Assembly: GCA_026027325.1 (NCBI GenBank)
Contig: JAMSLZ010000007.1
Coordinates: forward strand, 1-64,000
Direction: 5' to 3'
Origin: Actinomucor elegans
Lineage: Eukaryota > Mucoromycota > Mucoromycetes > Mucorales > Mucoraceae
Length of the DNA: 64,000 nucleotides
In this document: positions 1 to 10,210 of the stretch, one piece after another
Position numbering within the stretch: the first letter of the stretch is position 1
Layout: each line of letters begins with the position of its first letter
Position numbers and translations under genes: made by a program
The notes under the pieces: generated by a model
Database searches by the model: none
What the model was told of the DNA's origin: nothing
The model's input: the letters and a program-made list of their open reading frames with translations, nothing else

Positions 1-2718
1 TCCTCGGATCAAACCTTTTCACCAATACGGAATTAAATAGCATCCAATTGAGAGATATTTGCGACACGTATGGTATTCCTCGAGAGGCTCAAAGAGAACT
101 TGTCTATCTAATGCGTACCATAATCAAAAACAATGAAGAGAGCCGTAAACCGATGGATTGGGTATGTATCTATTCAAATAGAGTTAAAAAAAAAGTACTT
201 ATCAGCTTTTATTCCCATTATATATAGGTTACCTACCATCCACTCTCATGTTCCCTGATACCTTGGATCGTACTCTTAAAGCAAAAACCAATATTCAATG
301 TCATTTTCATGATGTCTGCGTCAATGGTTGCATGCTGTTTGAAAAGGAAGATATAGAGACTATTCAATGTAAAAACCCTGCTTGTAAAGAAAATCGCTTT
401 GATGATCATGGTAAACCTCGTCGCTCTATGAAGATGCTTCCTATTGGTGAACAAGTCGCTCAAATGCTTGCGAATGCAAAGACAAGAGACTTGATGAAAT
501 ACCGCTACAACTATAAATCAACTGACGGTGAATATAAAGATTACTTTGATGGTGCAGCATACAAGTACTTTAAGGATAATAGCATTCTGTTTTCCGGTGA
601 AGATGATGTCGCAATGGTTCTTTTTGTCGATGGTTTCTGTACTAGCAAGAATCATAAAGGGGACAAGTTAACAATCATCCATCTCTTGAATATGAACATT
701 CCCCCAGAATACCGCTACCAAGACGAATACATGCTTCAATTGGCGATCTTGCCAGGTCCAAACTACCCAAAGTACATGCATACCTTTTTAAAGCCTATTA
801 TTGATGAGTTTCATGCTCTGTCTACCAAAGGCATGCTTGTACAAAGGATGGTGTAATTGTTTGTCAAGCTAAAGTCAACTTGGTGATGGCTACTGGTGAT
901 CTTCCTGCTGCAGCTGAGCTTGCAAATCATATTGGTCATATGGCTACGTTTGGTTGCCGTATTTGTCGTGTCCAAGCTGAACGTCATGATTATCATAATT
1001 GTTTTTTAACGATCGACAATGAGATCAGAAGCAGAAACGATTTCATTTCCCCAGATGCAGCGAATGTAAGTACTATAATCAGCATTAATCTTTACAAGTT
1101 TTTAACATTTCTTTTTCTTTTTACCTCATAGAGCTACAGTATCAAGTCTGCAACACCATTTGCAATACTTCCCAGTTTTACTGGCGCTACTTTTTTTGGT
1201 TTAGACGAAATGCATCTTCTCGGACAAGGTATCGCTCAACACGTATTCAATATGCTGACAGTCGACATGGGTAAAGAGTACAATGCAGCAAGAAAAACTC
1301 GATATAAGCCCAATGAAGATGAATTGAGTGATGCCCGATTGAAGTCTGCTGATGAATGGCCGTATACTTTCTATATTCCAAAATTATCGCTCATCAAAAT
1401 TGGTAAACTTGTTGAAGCTTCTAGAGCCACTGTACCGACATCCTTTTCATCCAAATGGGAAGATCCAATTATCAAGAGTGGTGGCAAACGTGCTGTTGAC
1501 TGGATTGATATTTTCTTATATATGATTCCCACCTTGTTCGTTCCTGAATTGATTCAAGAATCCGCTAAGAAACCATTGATTCATCTGACAAAAGCTGTCG
1601 CATTGGCTCTTAAATGGGAACTTTCTATTGAAGACCTTATTCTGATGGAAAGGTAAATATATTTTTTTTGTACTCATAAATCTAGTTTACTTACATACTT
1701 TCCAAAGATATATCAAAGAATGGCAAGAATTTTTGTTGGCAGAAATCAAGGCAAAGCGTATTCATTCCGGTGTATTCAAGCCTGTTCAACACTACCTTTC
1801 GCATATAGTCTATATGATCAAACAACAAGGTGTGTTGAGAGCATATTCCGCCCGATCAATGGAAAGAAGCATCGGAAAATACAAAAAGCTCATCAAGTCA
1901 AAGGTTGATGCTGGCGCAAACGCTGGTAATATCTTGGAAAGACTCATAACGCGTAATCATATAAACAGCCAGACTTGGGATGTTCATACTGAGCTTGACC
2001 TGATCACTCCTCGAAAATACAGCGAATCCACTTTCAGGAATAACCCTTCTGGTGATGCTAGTGATCCACAATTATGGGCTCCCTTTAGTAATATTTCAGT
2101 GGATACTCTTCCCTTTGGTGTCTCCACTCAAACTTTTTTGAAGGCGCTATTGCATTACTATCGCCGTACTGAAGCAAATGGTGTAAATATTGCTGAAATT
2201 GATTCGTTGAATAGTATTTCCATCGCTGGTCGTGCCTGGGCATATGGCAATGTATATACGTCTACCATGTATAAAAGCCATATAAATGAATATCGTCGAG
2301 GAAACAATTACGTGATGATCACTGCCAGCTACTTGAAGTAAGTAATTAGCTCAAGAACAAAAACCTCTTTGATTAACCAACCTTTGTTAATAGTCGAAAT
2401 AATTCCATTCGTGAAAGCTGGTTCATTGGTTCTATCGTTTTCTTTTTCGAGCATTCATTCAATGGTAGACCACAGTATTTGGCTTTGGTTGATTTAGCGA
2501 AAAAGAATGCAACTACCAAATATGACAAGACTATTGCTTTGGTTGAGCTGCACAGTAGCGGTGCACACAGTTACGCTGTCTGTCGGTTTGAAGATATTGT
2601 TGCCAGTGTAGGTCTTGTGCGTTCAAGTGAATCTAATGAGAAAGAGTTCAAGATCATCTCTCATCATATATTTAAACAAGATCTAGAGCAAAATGCTGGC
2701 ATATTAAGTCGTTTGTAA
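1..2718 (+). pseudogene. Tnp2-like (CACTA/EnSpm type) transposase, 5'-truncated and frameshifted
   Basis: Unrecognised by name, but the block order matches Tnp2-family DDE transposases: a Cys-rich start (NIQCHFHDVCVNGC), a VDGF block (about 627-638), an IPP..RY..E segment followed by LPGPNYPKYMHTFLKP and IIDEFHAL, then GDLPAAAELANHIGHMATFGC with CRIC, then LDEMHLLGQGIAQHVFNML. I see introns at 161-227, 1066-1131, 1653-1707 and 2338-2393; the last three keep phase. The reading frame breaks by one base near 841-847: a CAAAGG where CAAAAGG would keep frame, so translation stops at 854-856 while the homologous frame continues. The phase also fails to match across the first intron. The 5' end lies outside the window. 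It is probably a dead transposon copy; a sequencing error at the break is the alternative. No terminal inverted repeats were identified. The stop is at 2716-2718. Confidence 0.7.
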
Positions 2719-4302
2719 ATAGCATGAAGACAAGAGCAAAAAGCGTTTTATTTTGAAATAAAATTGTTCTCTGAATTGATTATGTATTTAAACCACCGAA
2801 AATAATATAAAGCTTCCCTCCAAAAGGACTTCATCATAATATAGCAAAAGTAAAATAGGTATTTACACTTTCTGTAGTAGATATAAACTATAGATAATTT
2901 AACTCGTTTTTATATATCATGTTATTAATTCGAGAGAAAGGTATTAGCAATCTTGCAACAGAATGTAAAAACATTTCTTAATCAAAAATTTAACCCATTT
3001 CCCTGATGTTTAAGAAATTATTTCATAATATCAGAAATATAGAACCAGGATAACCCAAGTTATACAGTTCTATATTCATCATTCAATAATGTTAATTGAC
3101 TATTTAGTTGCTCCAGTTAATCTTTAAAACCAAATGTAAAATATGATTAATGCTCTTGTTTATCTTTATAGTAAAATTAGTTTATTATCAAGCAATGCGG
3201 ATTAATTTTCCAACAGACAGCAAAAATGTTCATCGATTGTAGTTTTCTAGCACCTAAAAAAACGTGCATGTTTTTGAAGCTTTCGATCGTCATTAAGAAT
3301 TCTATCATAATCATCAATTACTCGAAAGTCCAAAAACGAACGCGTTTTTTTTGTAGTTTGAGAAGTGGATATATGATTTTGACAATAAATCATCTAGTTA
3401 AATAACCGCCTAGCAATAATGACTAAGATTACTGGCAATTAATAATCGCTACTTGACCTATTTTTTTTTTTACACAATAATTTATCTCTTTTTTTACGCA
3501 ATATATTTCTTTTTTTTTACGCAATGTATTTCTTTTTTTTTTAACGCAATGTATTTTCTTTTTTTCTTTCTTTCTTTCTTTATTCTATAATTTTACTAAA
3601 CATAAAATTGAGTAAATTAGACACTTAATGGCAGCTCATTCTTAATGTCATTCAGCATTTTAAATACACAGCTATTAGCCAAAGGCTAAATCACGGCAAT
3701 GAAAGTGCTCAGCTTATTAAATGGAACTAGCGATTCGTTCTTGTTTCCAAAAGAGTAATTTACAAGAGAATTTTTTGCAACCTGACCTGTATAAGAGACT
3801 TTTCAACGAATAATAAACGCATTTGAAAGACAATTGTTCAACATTATTTTTGACAAACGTTGAAATTAAACGTTTCTAGGAATTTACATAAAAGATCGTT
3901 GAAACGAAAAGCAGAGTTCATTTTAGTAAATAAAATAAACGAGGATTATGTTGTTGCGTACAAGCATCAGAATTTCATGTACTCATTTATAAGAAGTTTG
4001 CAAGATTTGGCTTTCATCGGCAAAAGACAAGAATACATAAAAATTGTTTGCAAATAAAATGGAGTTCAGGCTTTTCTTTCTTATTGTCAATTTATGTTAT
4101 AATATTGACTAAACCCATAACATTATTGTCTGCTTTCCACTAATATTAGGAGTAACCACTAATAAATGAGCAAAGCACTGTTAATTGCGCAGCCATAGAA
4201 AATAATTGCTCTAATTTCATTGGTTCGCAGATTATTATTAGTAGGTAAATCTATAGTATTAGTAGGTAAATGATAATAAAATCGTCGTTTTACCACATAA
4301 TA
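2719..4302. other. AT-rich intergenic region
   Basis: No convincing gene. A 65-codon ORF at 3860-4057 has no recognisable feature and I do not call it. The stretch holds a T-rich tandem repeat (3461-3563), a CTTT microsatellite just after it, and a 15-bp direct repeat (TATTAGTAGGTAAAT at 4236-4250 and 4257-4271) close to the end of the Gag-like ORF. Confidence 0.6.
3461..3563. repeat. Tandem repeat, unit about 23-26 bp (T-run + ACGCAATGTATTTC)
   Basis: Four degenerate units, each an 8-12 base T-run followed by ACACAATAATTTATC, ACGCAATATATTTC, ACGCAATGTATTTC and AACGCAATGTATTTTC. The third and fourth units are almost identical. A short CTTT microsatellite follows directly. Confidence 0.75.
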
Positions 4303-5499
4303 TTATGGGTAGCACACAATATTTTCGCCATAGTGAGGAGGGCGTTCAGCTCTTCTCTTAGCGAGAAAACAATCCTTGGTGTCATGGGTCGCATTGTTAC
4401 CATGATGGATGCACGAAAAGGGTTTCGCCACCTTACTCGCCTTTTGCACCCGACGAGCTGCATTCTTGTGATGATGGTGATAGGGGGCCTTTTCTTTGCG
4501 TCGCTCAACAACAGGCGCACCAGGAAGAAGAGAAACAGCCTCATTATACGACGTATGGTCGTCACCAAGAATATCACGACCAATCTGTGCGATTTGATCG
4601 ACAGTGTATTCAGCATTCTCACCAGAAGATCCAGCCTTCACTGAATTCATTGCAACTCTGATCAGCGTCTGAACAGGTTTAGTCAGCGAGGCCAAAAAAC
4701 GATCAGCTACTCTAGGACACTCTCTAGGTAGGCCTGCATCAAACATTGCTGTTTGAAAACGCTTAGCATAGTCGCCCACCGACTCATTGTTTTCCATTAC
4801 CATGGTAAACACAAGGTCAGTATATCTTCTCAACACAAGGGAAGAACCGTGCTGCTTCTTAAACTCTCTACGAGCATCTGCCCATAGGGTACAACCTCTA
4901 CTCAGCTCATCTTTCACCCATGCTTTATCGCCATGGGGAAGGCAAAGGGGTAAGAAGTTCTTCCACACCTCATCAATGGACATGGAAGAAGACTCAACTA
5001 CATCCTCAAATTCTCTCAAAAAATGCTCAACAGACTCGAAGGCTTCGTAACCTGGAAAAGGTTTGACAGCCGAGGTCAAGAGTTGGAACTTGGGCAAGTC
5101 GCGACGATTCAATGTCAAACCAGTAGGTGGCTTAACACGATCAACCTCACCGATCAATGAACTGCACTCTTGGATCTCACGGAGCATCCTCTTGGAGCGT
5201 TCAAGGGCCAACAAGGCTTCATCAGCCGCTACGTCATCTCTGACTACACGAGCACGACTAAACGCTTGAAGGTATCGGGTAATATCTGCACGGAGCCCGG
5301 CGATATTTGTGTCAATCAGTTGTGGGTCAGTCATGTCAGCAACAGCATGCTCAGCCGACTCAGACAACAAAGAACTAGCACCAGGAGACTTGATAAACTC
5401 ATCAAGGTTGCTTGACAAGGTCGATTCATCAAACATGGGGGTGTCAGGGTTAACACCACAGTTGGCAGAAGAAGAACCAGAAACGTTGTTGGAAGCCAT
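4303..5499 (-). CDS. Orphan Gag-like protein (Ty3/Gypsy-type capsid), 398 aa
   Basis: Single uninterrupted ORF starting ATG (MASNNVSG). The middle (about residues 150-290) has the features of a retrotransposon Gag capsid: YEAFESVEHFLREFEDV, W.NFLPLCL, a W.DARREFKK block, a SVGDYAKRFQ segment and an R.ADRFLASL motif. The basic C-terminus ends in a CIHH..NATHDTKDC cluster, a Cys/His arrangement like the short zinc finger that ends many fungal Gag proteins. No protease, reverse transcriptase or integrase follows, and I found no LTR pair, so this is either a remnant of an element or a retained Gag gene. The intact 398-codon frame argues against an old neutral remnant. Host function, if any, is unknown. 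Confidence 0.75.
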   Translation of the reverse strand: MASNNVSGSSSANCGVNPDTPMFDESTLSSNLDEFIKSPGASSLLSESAEHAVADMTDPQLIDTNIAGLRADITRYLQAFSRARVVRDDVAADEALLALERSKRMLREIQECSSLIGEVDRVKPPTGLTLNRRDLPKFQLLTSAVKPFPGYEAFESVEHFLREFEDVVESSSMSIDEVWKNFLPLCLPHGDKAWVKDELSRGCTLWADARREFKKQHGSSLVLRRYTDLVFTMVMENNESVGDYAKRFQTAMFDAGLPRECPRVADRFLASLTKPVQTLIRVAMNSVKAGSSGENAEYTVDQIAQIGRDILGDDHTSYNEAVSLLPGAPVVERRKEKAPYHHHHKNAARRVQKASKVAKPFSCIHHGNNATHDTKDCFLAKRRAERPPHYGENIVCYP

Positions 5500-6032
5500 A
5501 TCGATAAAAGTAAGGAAAATAGGACAGTAATTAAAAGTAAAAAATGTTGTAAAGGTGGTAGATAAAGATTTTGGAAGATAGAAATACTTTTAAAACTGTG
5601 GATAGTTTTTTATTAGAGATCAAGAATTGATTAACTGGTCAAAAGGTGATAAAACGCATCTCTTATATACTTTTTCTCGGTCGGTACTTGATTCTAAATT
5701 CATATTACGATTTGCCAGGAACAAGGTTGGACTGCGTATAAAGAAGACCAGGGATAATAACCAAATGAGCGGACCAAGATTAGCGGCGAGGAGTGTCGGG
5801 ATCAATATATCCAAAGGTAATAGTATTGAATGTAATATTTGGTGTGAGAGATAGTATTTATCAATTAGCGTCTACTTGCTCAGAGTGATATATAAATAAA
5901 GATATTTTAACATAATCAAATACAGTCATTTACATTCTGGTTCTTGGTAATAATGCTTTATACACTTCTGCAGCTATATATAAGGATATCTATACGATTT
6001 TCTATCTGTACAGTATTCTCTTATTAATATAA
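5500..6032. other. AT-rich spacer between the Gag ORF and LINE copy A
   Basis: Upstream region of the Gag-like ORF and the region beyond the 3' end of LINE A. No ORF of note. Homology with LINE copy B ends around 6051, so most of this stretch is not recognisable LINE sequence. Confidence 0.5.
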
Positions 6033-9000
6033 TTATGAGCGTTTACAACAAGGATGACACAGCGTGTCAATCACATAGAGAATCTCAAGGAGTGCAGACC
6101 AGAAAGGCGGTGGACCATTGGATGCTTTCAAGGGCAACAAGTTCAGGGCATGATCAATGCGATTGACATCTGGCGGAGCAGCAGGTAATTGGCACAGAAG
6201 GCGAGGATCAATGCCACGGCAATTGAACACAAAGTGATCTCGAGAGAGCCGGCAACCAGTGAAACAAGGACACAATTCATCACGGTTAGCGAAACGGCCT
6301 AAGCGCCATCGAACAAGACGACTGCGAGCAGCGCGAGTCATAGGCAGGTACAGTATTGGATCAGGCTTTGAAGTAGAGGGCCGACAAGCACGCAAAAGAA
6401 CCGATTTACCAGTGTGAGCAGCAGCAGCCATTTGCTTGTCAAAGAGGTCTTGCCAGTAGCCAGAGAACCAGGACTTGAGACGAGAGGCTGTAGGTACAGG
6501 ATTGGGCAATGCCATATGCATAGGATTGAGGTATAGGAGCTTGTTCAATCGAGTGTAGCCAAGACCAGAAGGAGAATTGTCTCGAGAAGAGTTCAGCAAT
6601 GATATCAAGCAATCATCCGGAAGCCATTGCGACCGTAGGGCATACTTGGTAACCAGGACATTGTATCGATGCTTCATGGAAGGGATACAAGTGATGTGCT
6701 TCGTGACATTGAACCATCGGGAGCCAACAAACATACCAACTAACCGGTTCTGAAGGTTATCCAAAGCAGTAAAGTCAGCAGCAGAGAGCCTAGATATAGC
6801 AAGACCGTACTCAAACTTGGGCCGAATGAAGGTAGTATATAACCGAGAACAGAGCAAGAGAGAGAAACCATTACGGTTGACACCAACCGAATTCAGTAGA
6901 GCCATGGTTTTGACTGCACCACCAGACCGTTTAGCCAGGATACCCGGACCATCAAGACCTTTCTTGTTGAATGGCATACCAAGATACGTGAACTCGTTCA
7001 CTGCAGGCAGAGGAACATCATAGAGACTCAGTCTAAAGTTGGTAGACGTAGAGGAGGTCACAGAAGGAGCGTTCAGGACAGCACACTTGGTAGGGTTCCA
7101 ACGATAGCCCAGTACTCTTGAATGATCAGCAGCTAAGTTCAACATATTTTGCACCTCATGTTTGGAGCCAAAGATTGCCACATCGTCGGCAAACAGAAGA
7201 CAGTTAATGGCCACAGCCTCAGCAGATCCAGGAGGAGACACTACAGCAGTAGTATCTGAAGCTTCAGACCGAAGGAGCTCAGGCAAGGAGTTGATGTACA
7301 AAGAATACAAGTGAGGACTCAACACCGAACCTTGGAGTACACCAGTGGCAGGAGAGAAAGAGGAAGAGATGTGGTTGGCAATCAACACGGAGATGGATAC
7401 ATCATCAAATAGATTGACCAGCAGACCAAGGAGAGGCCGAGGCAGAGATGAATTCTCAAGAGCATTCCAGATCACACATCGATCAACAGTGTCATAGGCA
7501 GCCTTAATATCCAGAAAAGCAACAACAGGATAGTGGTGATGAACCAAGAAGTAGTTGTGCATCAGGTCGTGCAGACAGAGGGCTTGATCCAGAGGACTAC
7601 GCATAGGACGGAAGCCACCTTGTGCGAGATCTAGAGAAGGCGAATGGTCATAGACGCTTTGTGCAATGGTAATCTCAAACAACTTACGCATCACCGAAGT
7701 CAAAGAAATTGGCCTGTAGTTGGCAGGATCAGAAGCATCACCTTTCTTGAAGATAGGAAAGACCTGGGCTTGACGCCATAGAACCGGTGTATAGCACCAT
7801 TGGTAACAAACCTGGAATAGCAAAGAGAGGACAGGAGCAAGTAAATCAGCAACAGCCTTGAGCATTTCAGCTTTTAGATGATCAGGACCAGGAGCTTTGC
7901 GATTCGGCAACTGTTTGATATGCTCAACCAAGGTTTCCACCGAGAAAATCCAAGACACTTCTTCATCAGACACCAGGAAAGGCACTTCTAAACCAAAGTC
8001 AGGAGCAGCCAGGGGACGAGAAGCAGTTGACAAAAGAGAACCATCATACACTGTAGCCAGGTGAGTAGCCATAGAATCGACTGATGCTTGAGGGCCATCA
8101 GGATGAGCATACGTAGCAGAAGTTTCTTTCCGGCGTTTCAGCCTAGACATGGTGGCAGTGGCCTTGGCAAAGTCCTTTTGGAGTGACATGCAAAAGTTCT
8201 TCCAGGAGAGTCTTTTTGCAGCAGCAACAGCACGACGAAACGACTTGTGAGCTTGCAGATGGAGATGCCAGTAATAAGCCTTGTCAACACCAAATGAATG
8301 ACGCCAACGGCAATAGAGGCGATCACGTTCTCGAGCAGCAGCTTCCAGATCAGCTGTCCAGTACTTCTTCCAATGACCAGGACGGGGAGCCTTAGACCCA
8401 ATGGATTCATCCATCGCCTGATAAAGACACTCATTCAGAGATGTATTGAGTGAATCTATAGGTGGACGACTATCCGGAGGAGAACCAACCAGACCAGCAA
8501 GAGTATCCTTCAAAGGAGCAACCAGACACCGAAACCGAGTATGGAACAGAGCCAAAGGCTCAGACTCAGCCAGCCGACTGAGGTTCCATGTCCTACGAGG
8601 AGCCAGCACCGAAGAGTCACCTACACCAGAAGAGCCACCAGAAACAGCAATGTACTTGAACCCCAACTGAAGCAGCCGATGATCAGAGCCCAAAGACAGA
8701 TCGGATGCCACAGAAAGAGAAGGAGACACCATACCAGAACCACCAATGTTGGTCAAGAACAAGTCAATGATACTGCTCGCCACAGCACCATTTCTGAAGG
8801 TACAGTATGTATCAATACCATACGCCAAGGAAGCATTCAACACTGACAGATTGCGTTCTTCAATCCAAGGAAGCAGAGCTAGACCACGAGGATTTGTTGC
8901 AGAATCACCAGTAAGATCACCAAGGCGTGTATTGAAGTCACCGCAGATAATAGTATCAGTGTGAAGAGGCAGTGAGTTGAGAGAAGAGAGCACCAGATCA

Positions 9001-9377
9001 CGAGAGAGACTGGGTGGAAAGTAGACACAATGTACATTGACTTTGTCAACCTTGATCGACAGAGTATATGCATTGTAAGACGGAAGTTGAGAGACAGTAA
9101 AAGGACAGTGAGGAGAGATGAGAGCAGTGACACCACCTGAGCCACGTCCATTGGCATTAGTGACAGTTTGACCGTACAGATGATATTGAGACCAATCGGT
9201 AGGGATCAACCCAGAGGTAAGCCAAGTTTCAGTAATCAGGAGGATATCACAAGAGAGAGCATGAGAGAGTACATCATGGATGGTAGTGACCCGAAGGCCA
9301 TTGGCATTCCACAATGCAAGAGAAAAGGAGCGGACGGGGGTATCAGAAGGAGTGAAAGGAGGGACTGAAGATGTCAT
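6033..9377 (-). CDS. LINE ORF2, copy A: APE endonuclease + reverse transcriptase, 1114 aa
   Basis: Intact ORF that nicks target DNA and reverse-transcribes the element RNA. N-terminal APE-type endonuclease (about residues 20-245) with LWNANGL, ITETW, CGDFN and SDHRLL, the Asn, Glu, Asp/Asn and His positions of the fold. Reverse transcriptase (about residues 470-790) with FPIFKKGDASDPANYRPISL, GGFRPMRSPLDQ, AFLDIKAAYDTVDR, GVLQGSVLSPHLYSLYINSL and the catalytic FADD. A C-terminal Cys/His knuckle (CPCFTGC...H....C) follows. The start ATG overlaps the ORF1 stop as TAATG. The last residues (CCKRS) differ from copy B, which ends in a longer tail. The first ~395 residues are almost identical to copy B, while the rest is clearly more diverged. 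Confidence 0.93.
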   Translation of the reverse strand: MTSSVPPFTPSDTPVRSFSLALWNANGLRVTTIHDVLSHALSCDILLITETWLTSGLIPTDWSQYHLYGQTVTNANGRGSGGVTALISPHCPFTVSQLPSYNAYTLSIKVDKVNVHCVYFPPSLSRDLVLSSLNSLPLHTDTIICGDFNTRLGDLTGDSATNPRGLALLPWIEERNLSVLNASLAYGIDTYCTFRNGAVASSIIDLFLTNIGGSGMVSPSLSVASDLSLGSDHRLLQLGFKYIAVSGGSSGVGDSSVLAPRRTWNLSRLAESEPLALFHTRFRCLVAPLKDTLAGLVGSPPDSRPPIDSLNTSLNECLYQAMDESIGSKAPRPGHWKKYWTADLEAAARERDRLYCRWRHSFGVDKAYYWHLHLQAHKSFRRAVAAAKRLSWKNFCMSLQKDFAKATATMSRLKRRKETSATYAHPDGPQASVDSMATHLATVYDGSLLSTASRPLAAPDFGLEVPFLVSDEEVSWIFSVETLVEHIKQLPNRKAPGPDHLKAEMLKAVADLLAPVLSLLFQVCYQWCYTPVLWRQAQVFPIFKKGDASDPANYRPISLTSVMRKLFEITIAQSVYDHSPSLDLAQGGFRPMRSPLDQALCLHDLMHNYFLVHHHYPVVAFLDIKAAYDTVDRCVIWNALENSSLPRPLLGLLVNLFDDVSISVLIANHISSSFSPATGVLQGSVLSPHLYSLYINSLPELLRSEASDTTAVVSPPGSAEAVAINCLLFADDVAIFGSKHEVQNMLNLAADHSRVLGYRWNPTKCAVLNAPSVTSSTSTNFRLSLYDVPLPAVNEFTYLGMPFNKKGLDGPGILAKRSGGAVKTMALLNSVGVNRNGFSLLLCSRLYTTFIRPKFEYGLAISRLSAADFTALDNLQNRLVGMFVGSRWFNVTKHITCIPSMKHRYNVLVTKYALRSQWLPDDCLISLLNSSRDNSPSGLGYTRLNKLLYLNPMHMALPNPVPTASRLKSWFSGYWQDLFDKQMAAAAHTGKSVLLRACRPSTSKPDPILYLPMTRAARSRLVRWRLGRFANRDELCPCFTGCRLSRDHFVFNCRGIDPRLLCQLPAAPPDVNRIDHALNLLPLKASNGPPPFWSALLEILYVIDTLCHPCCKRS

Positions 9378-9882
9378 TATTGTGACATTTCAGTATCGCT
9401 ATCACCGGTAACGTCTTCACCAGATGGCAAAGCACCAGAACTACGGAATGCAAAAGCAGCCTTCTTGGGATCCTTTTCGGCAAGACGAGAGCGAGCTTCC
9501 TTAATGGCTTGATCAAGATCACCATCATCAATCCATCCAAGTTCCACAAAGGAGCGACCAACAGAAGGGACCATCACTGGTCGAATGAACGCCAGAGTGC
9601 TGATACAGCGAGAGTGAACGAGGTTAGCCATCTCGTTTTCACGAGCATTGGCTGAGAGAGAAGCATACTTGGGGTCAGCAAGATGGGCTGGGTTTAAAGG
9701 ATCAAAATCCTTAATGAACTCAGCTTCAGCCGTAGTCATAAGCTCGGTAAACTTTTCAACATACTGCGTATGTATCAGGACACCAAGGACACCAGTAGCA
9801 GGGAAACAGACATCTAACACACGACCAGTGTCAACACCAGCGCGACGTAACCGAGAGCGGACTTCAGTACGATCAAGTTTGC
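6051..9882 (-). mobile_element. LINE (non-LTR retrotransposon) copy A, truncated at 5' end and possibly 3' end
   Basis: Minus-strand element of the same family as copy B (9897-14742). It contains the end of ORF1 and an intact ORF2. Its 5' end breaks inside ORF1 at an Arg codon (CGC, 9883-9881), directly against the first bases of a tRNA-Ala sequence. Its 3' side diverges from copy B at about 6051 (copy B 10277), just after the shared TLCHP codons, so the copy-B-type C-terminus and 3' UTR are missing. No target duplication was found at the low-coordinate end, as expected if the 3' end was lost by rearrangement. Confidence 0.85.
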
Positions 9883-9883
9883 G
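9377..9883 (-). pseudogene. LINE ORF1, copy A, C-terminal fragment
   Basis: The frame runs from the 5' break of copy A to a TAA at 9379-9377, about 168 codons without a start. It corresponds to the C-terminal half of the copy B ORF1 (shared RLRRAGVDTGR, DVCFP, HTQYVEKFTELM, AEAEFIKDFDPL, GRSFVE, DPKKAAFAFR, DSDTEMSQ) with roughly three quarters of residues the same. The N-terminal coiled-coil half is missing. Confidence 0.85.
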
Positions 9884-9896
9884 GGGATGTAGCTCA
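9883..9896 (+). repeat. Left copy of a 14-bp target-site duplication (5' end of tRNA-Ala)
   Basis: GGGGATGTAGCTCA, identical to the first 14 nt of the intact tRNA-Ala at 14743-14756. It lies between LINE A (5' break) and the 3' end of LINE B, as expected for a duplication made when LINE B integrated at the start of the tRNA gene. The remaining tRNA sequence is absent here. The first G may be shared with LINE A. Confidence 0.85.
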
Positions 9897-10210
9897 GTTT
9901 AAAGATTATATTTTATTTATAAGTAGTTATATGGGCAAACTCTATAGAGCATCTAGCCTAACTATATGAAAAGTGTTTAAAGTAAACATAGAAAAAAGTA
10001 TAAAAAACCCTGAGACCCACAAGGGAGAAAAAGGTTGAAGACAAGTTAGAGAACCAGTAGACTATTGCAGCTCTGAGTGATCCAAAAGGCAGGCCAACAG
10101 CTGGGAACTTTGATAATCACTTACCACCGTGGCTGCGCAGTTGAAAGACAAACAGGCTGGTTCATCAATAGAACAGAGAGAAAGAGTGGCTCAATAAACC
10201 AAGGAGAGGT
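9897..10210 (-). other. 3' UTR of LINE copy B
   Basis: About 314 nt between the ORF2 stop and the left target duplication. No long ORF. On the element strand it ends in AT-rich sequence (...AATCTTTAAAC). This tail is not found beside copy A. Confidence 0.7.

Noticed and set aside
3461..3563. CRISPR-like array
   Set aside because: The repeats are contiguous T-rich units without spacers, in a eukaryotic genome.
8138..8964. Several ORFs of 70-100 codons on both strands inside the LINE ORF2 genes, and the same set in copy B
   Set aside because: They are out-of-frame shadows of ORF2; the copies share them only because ORF2 is conserved.
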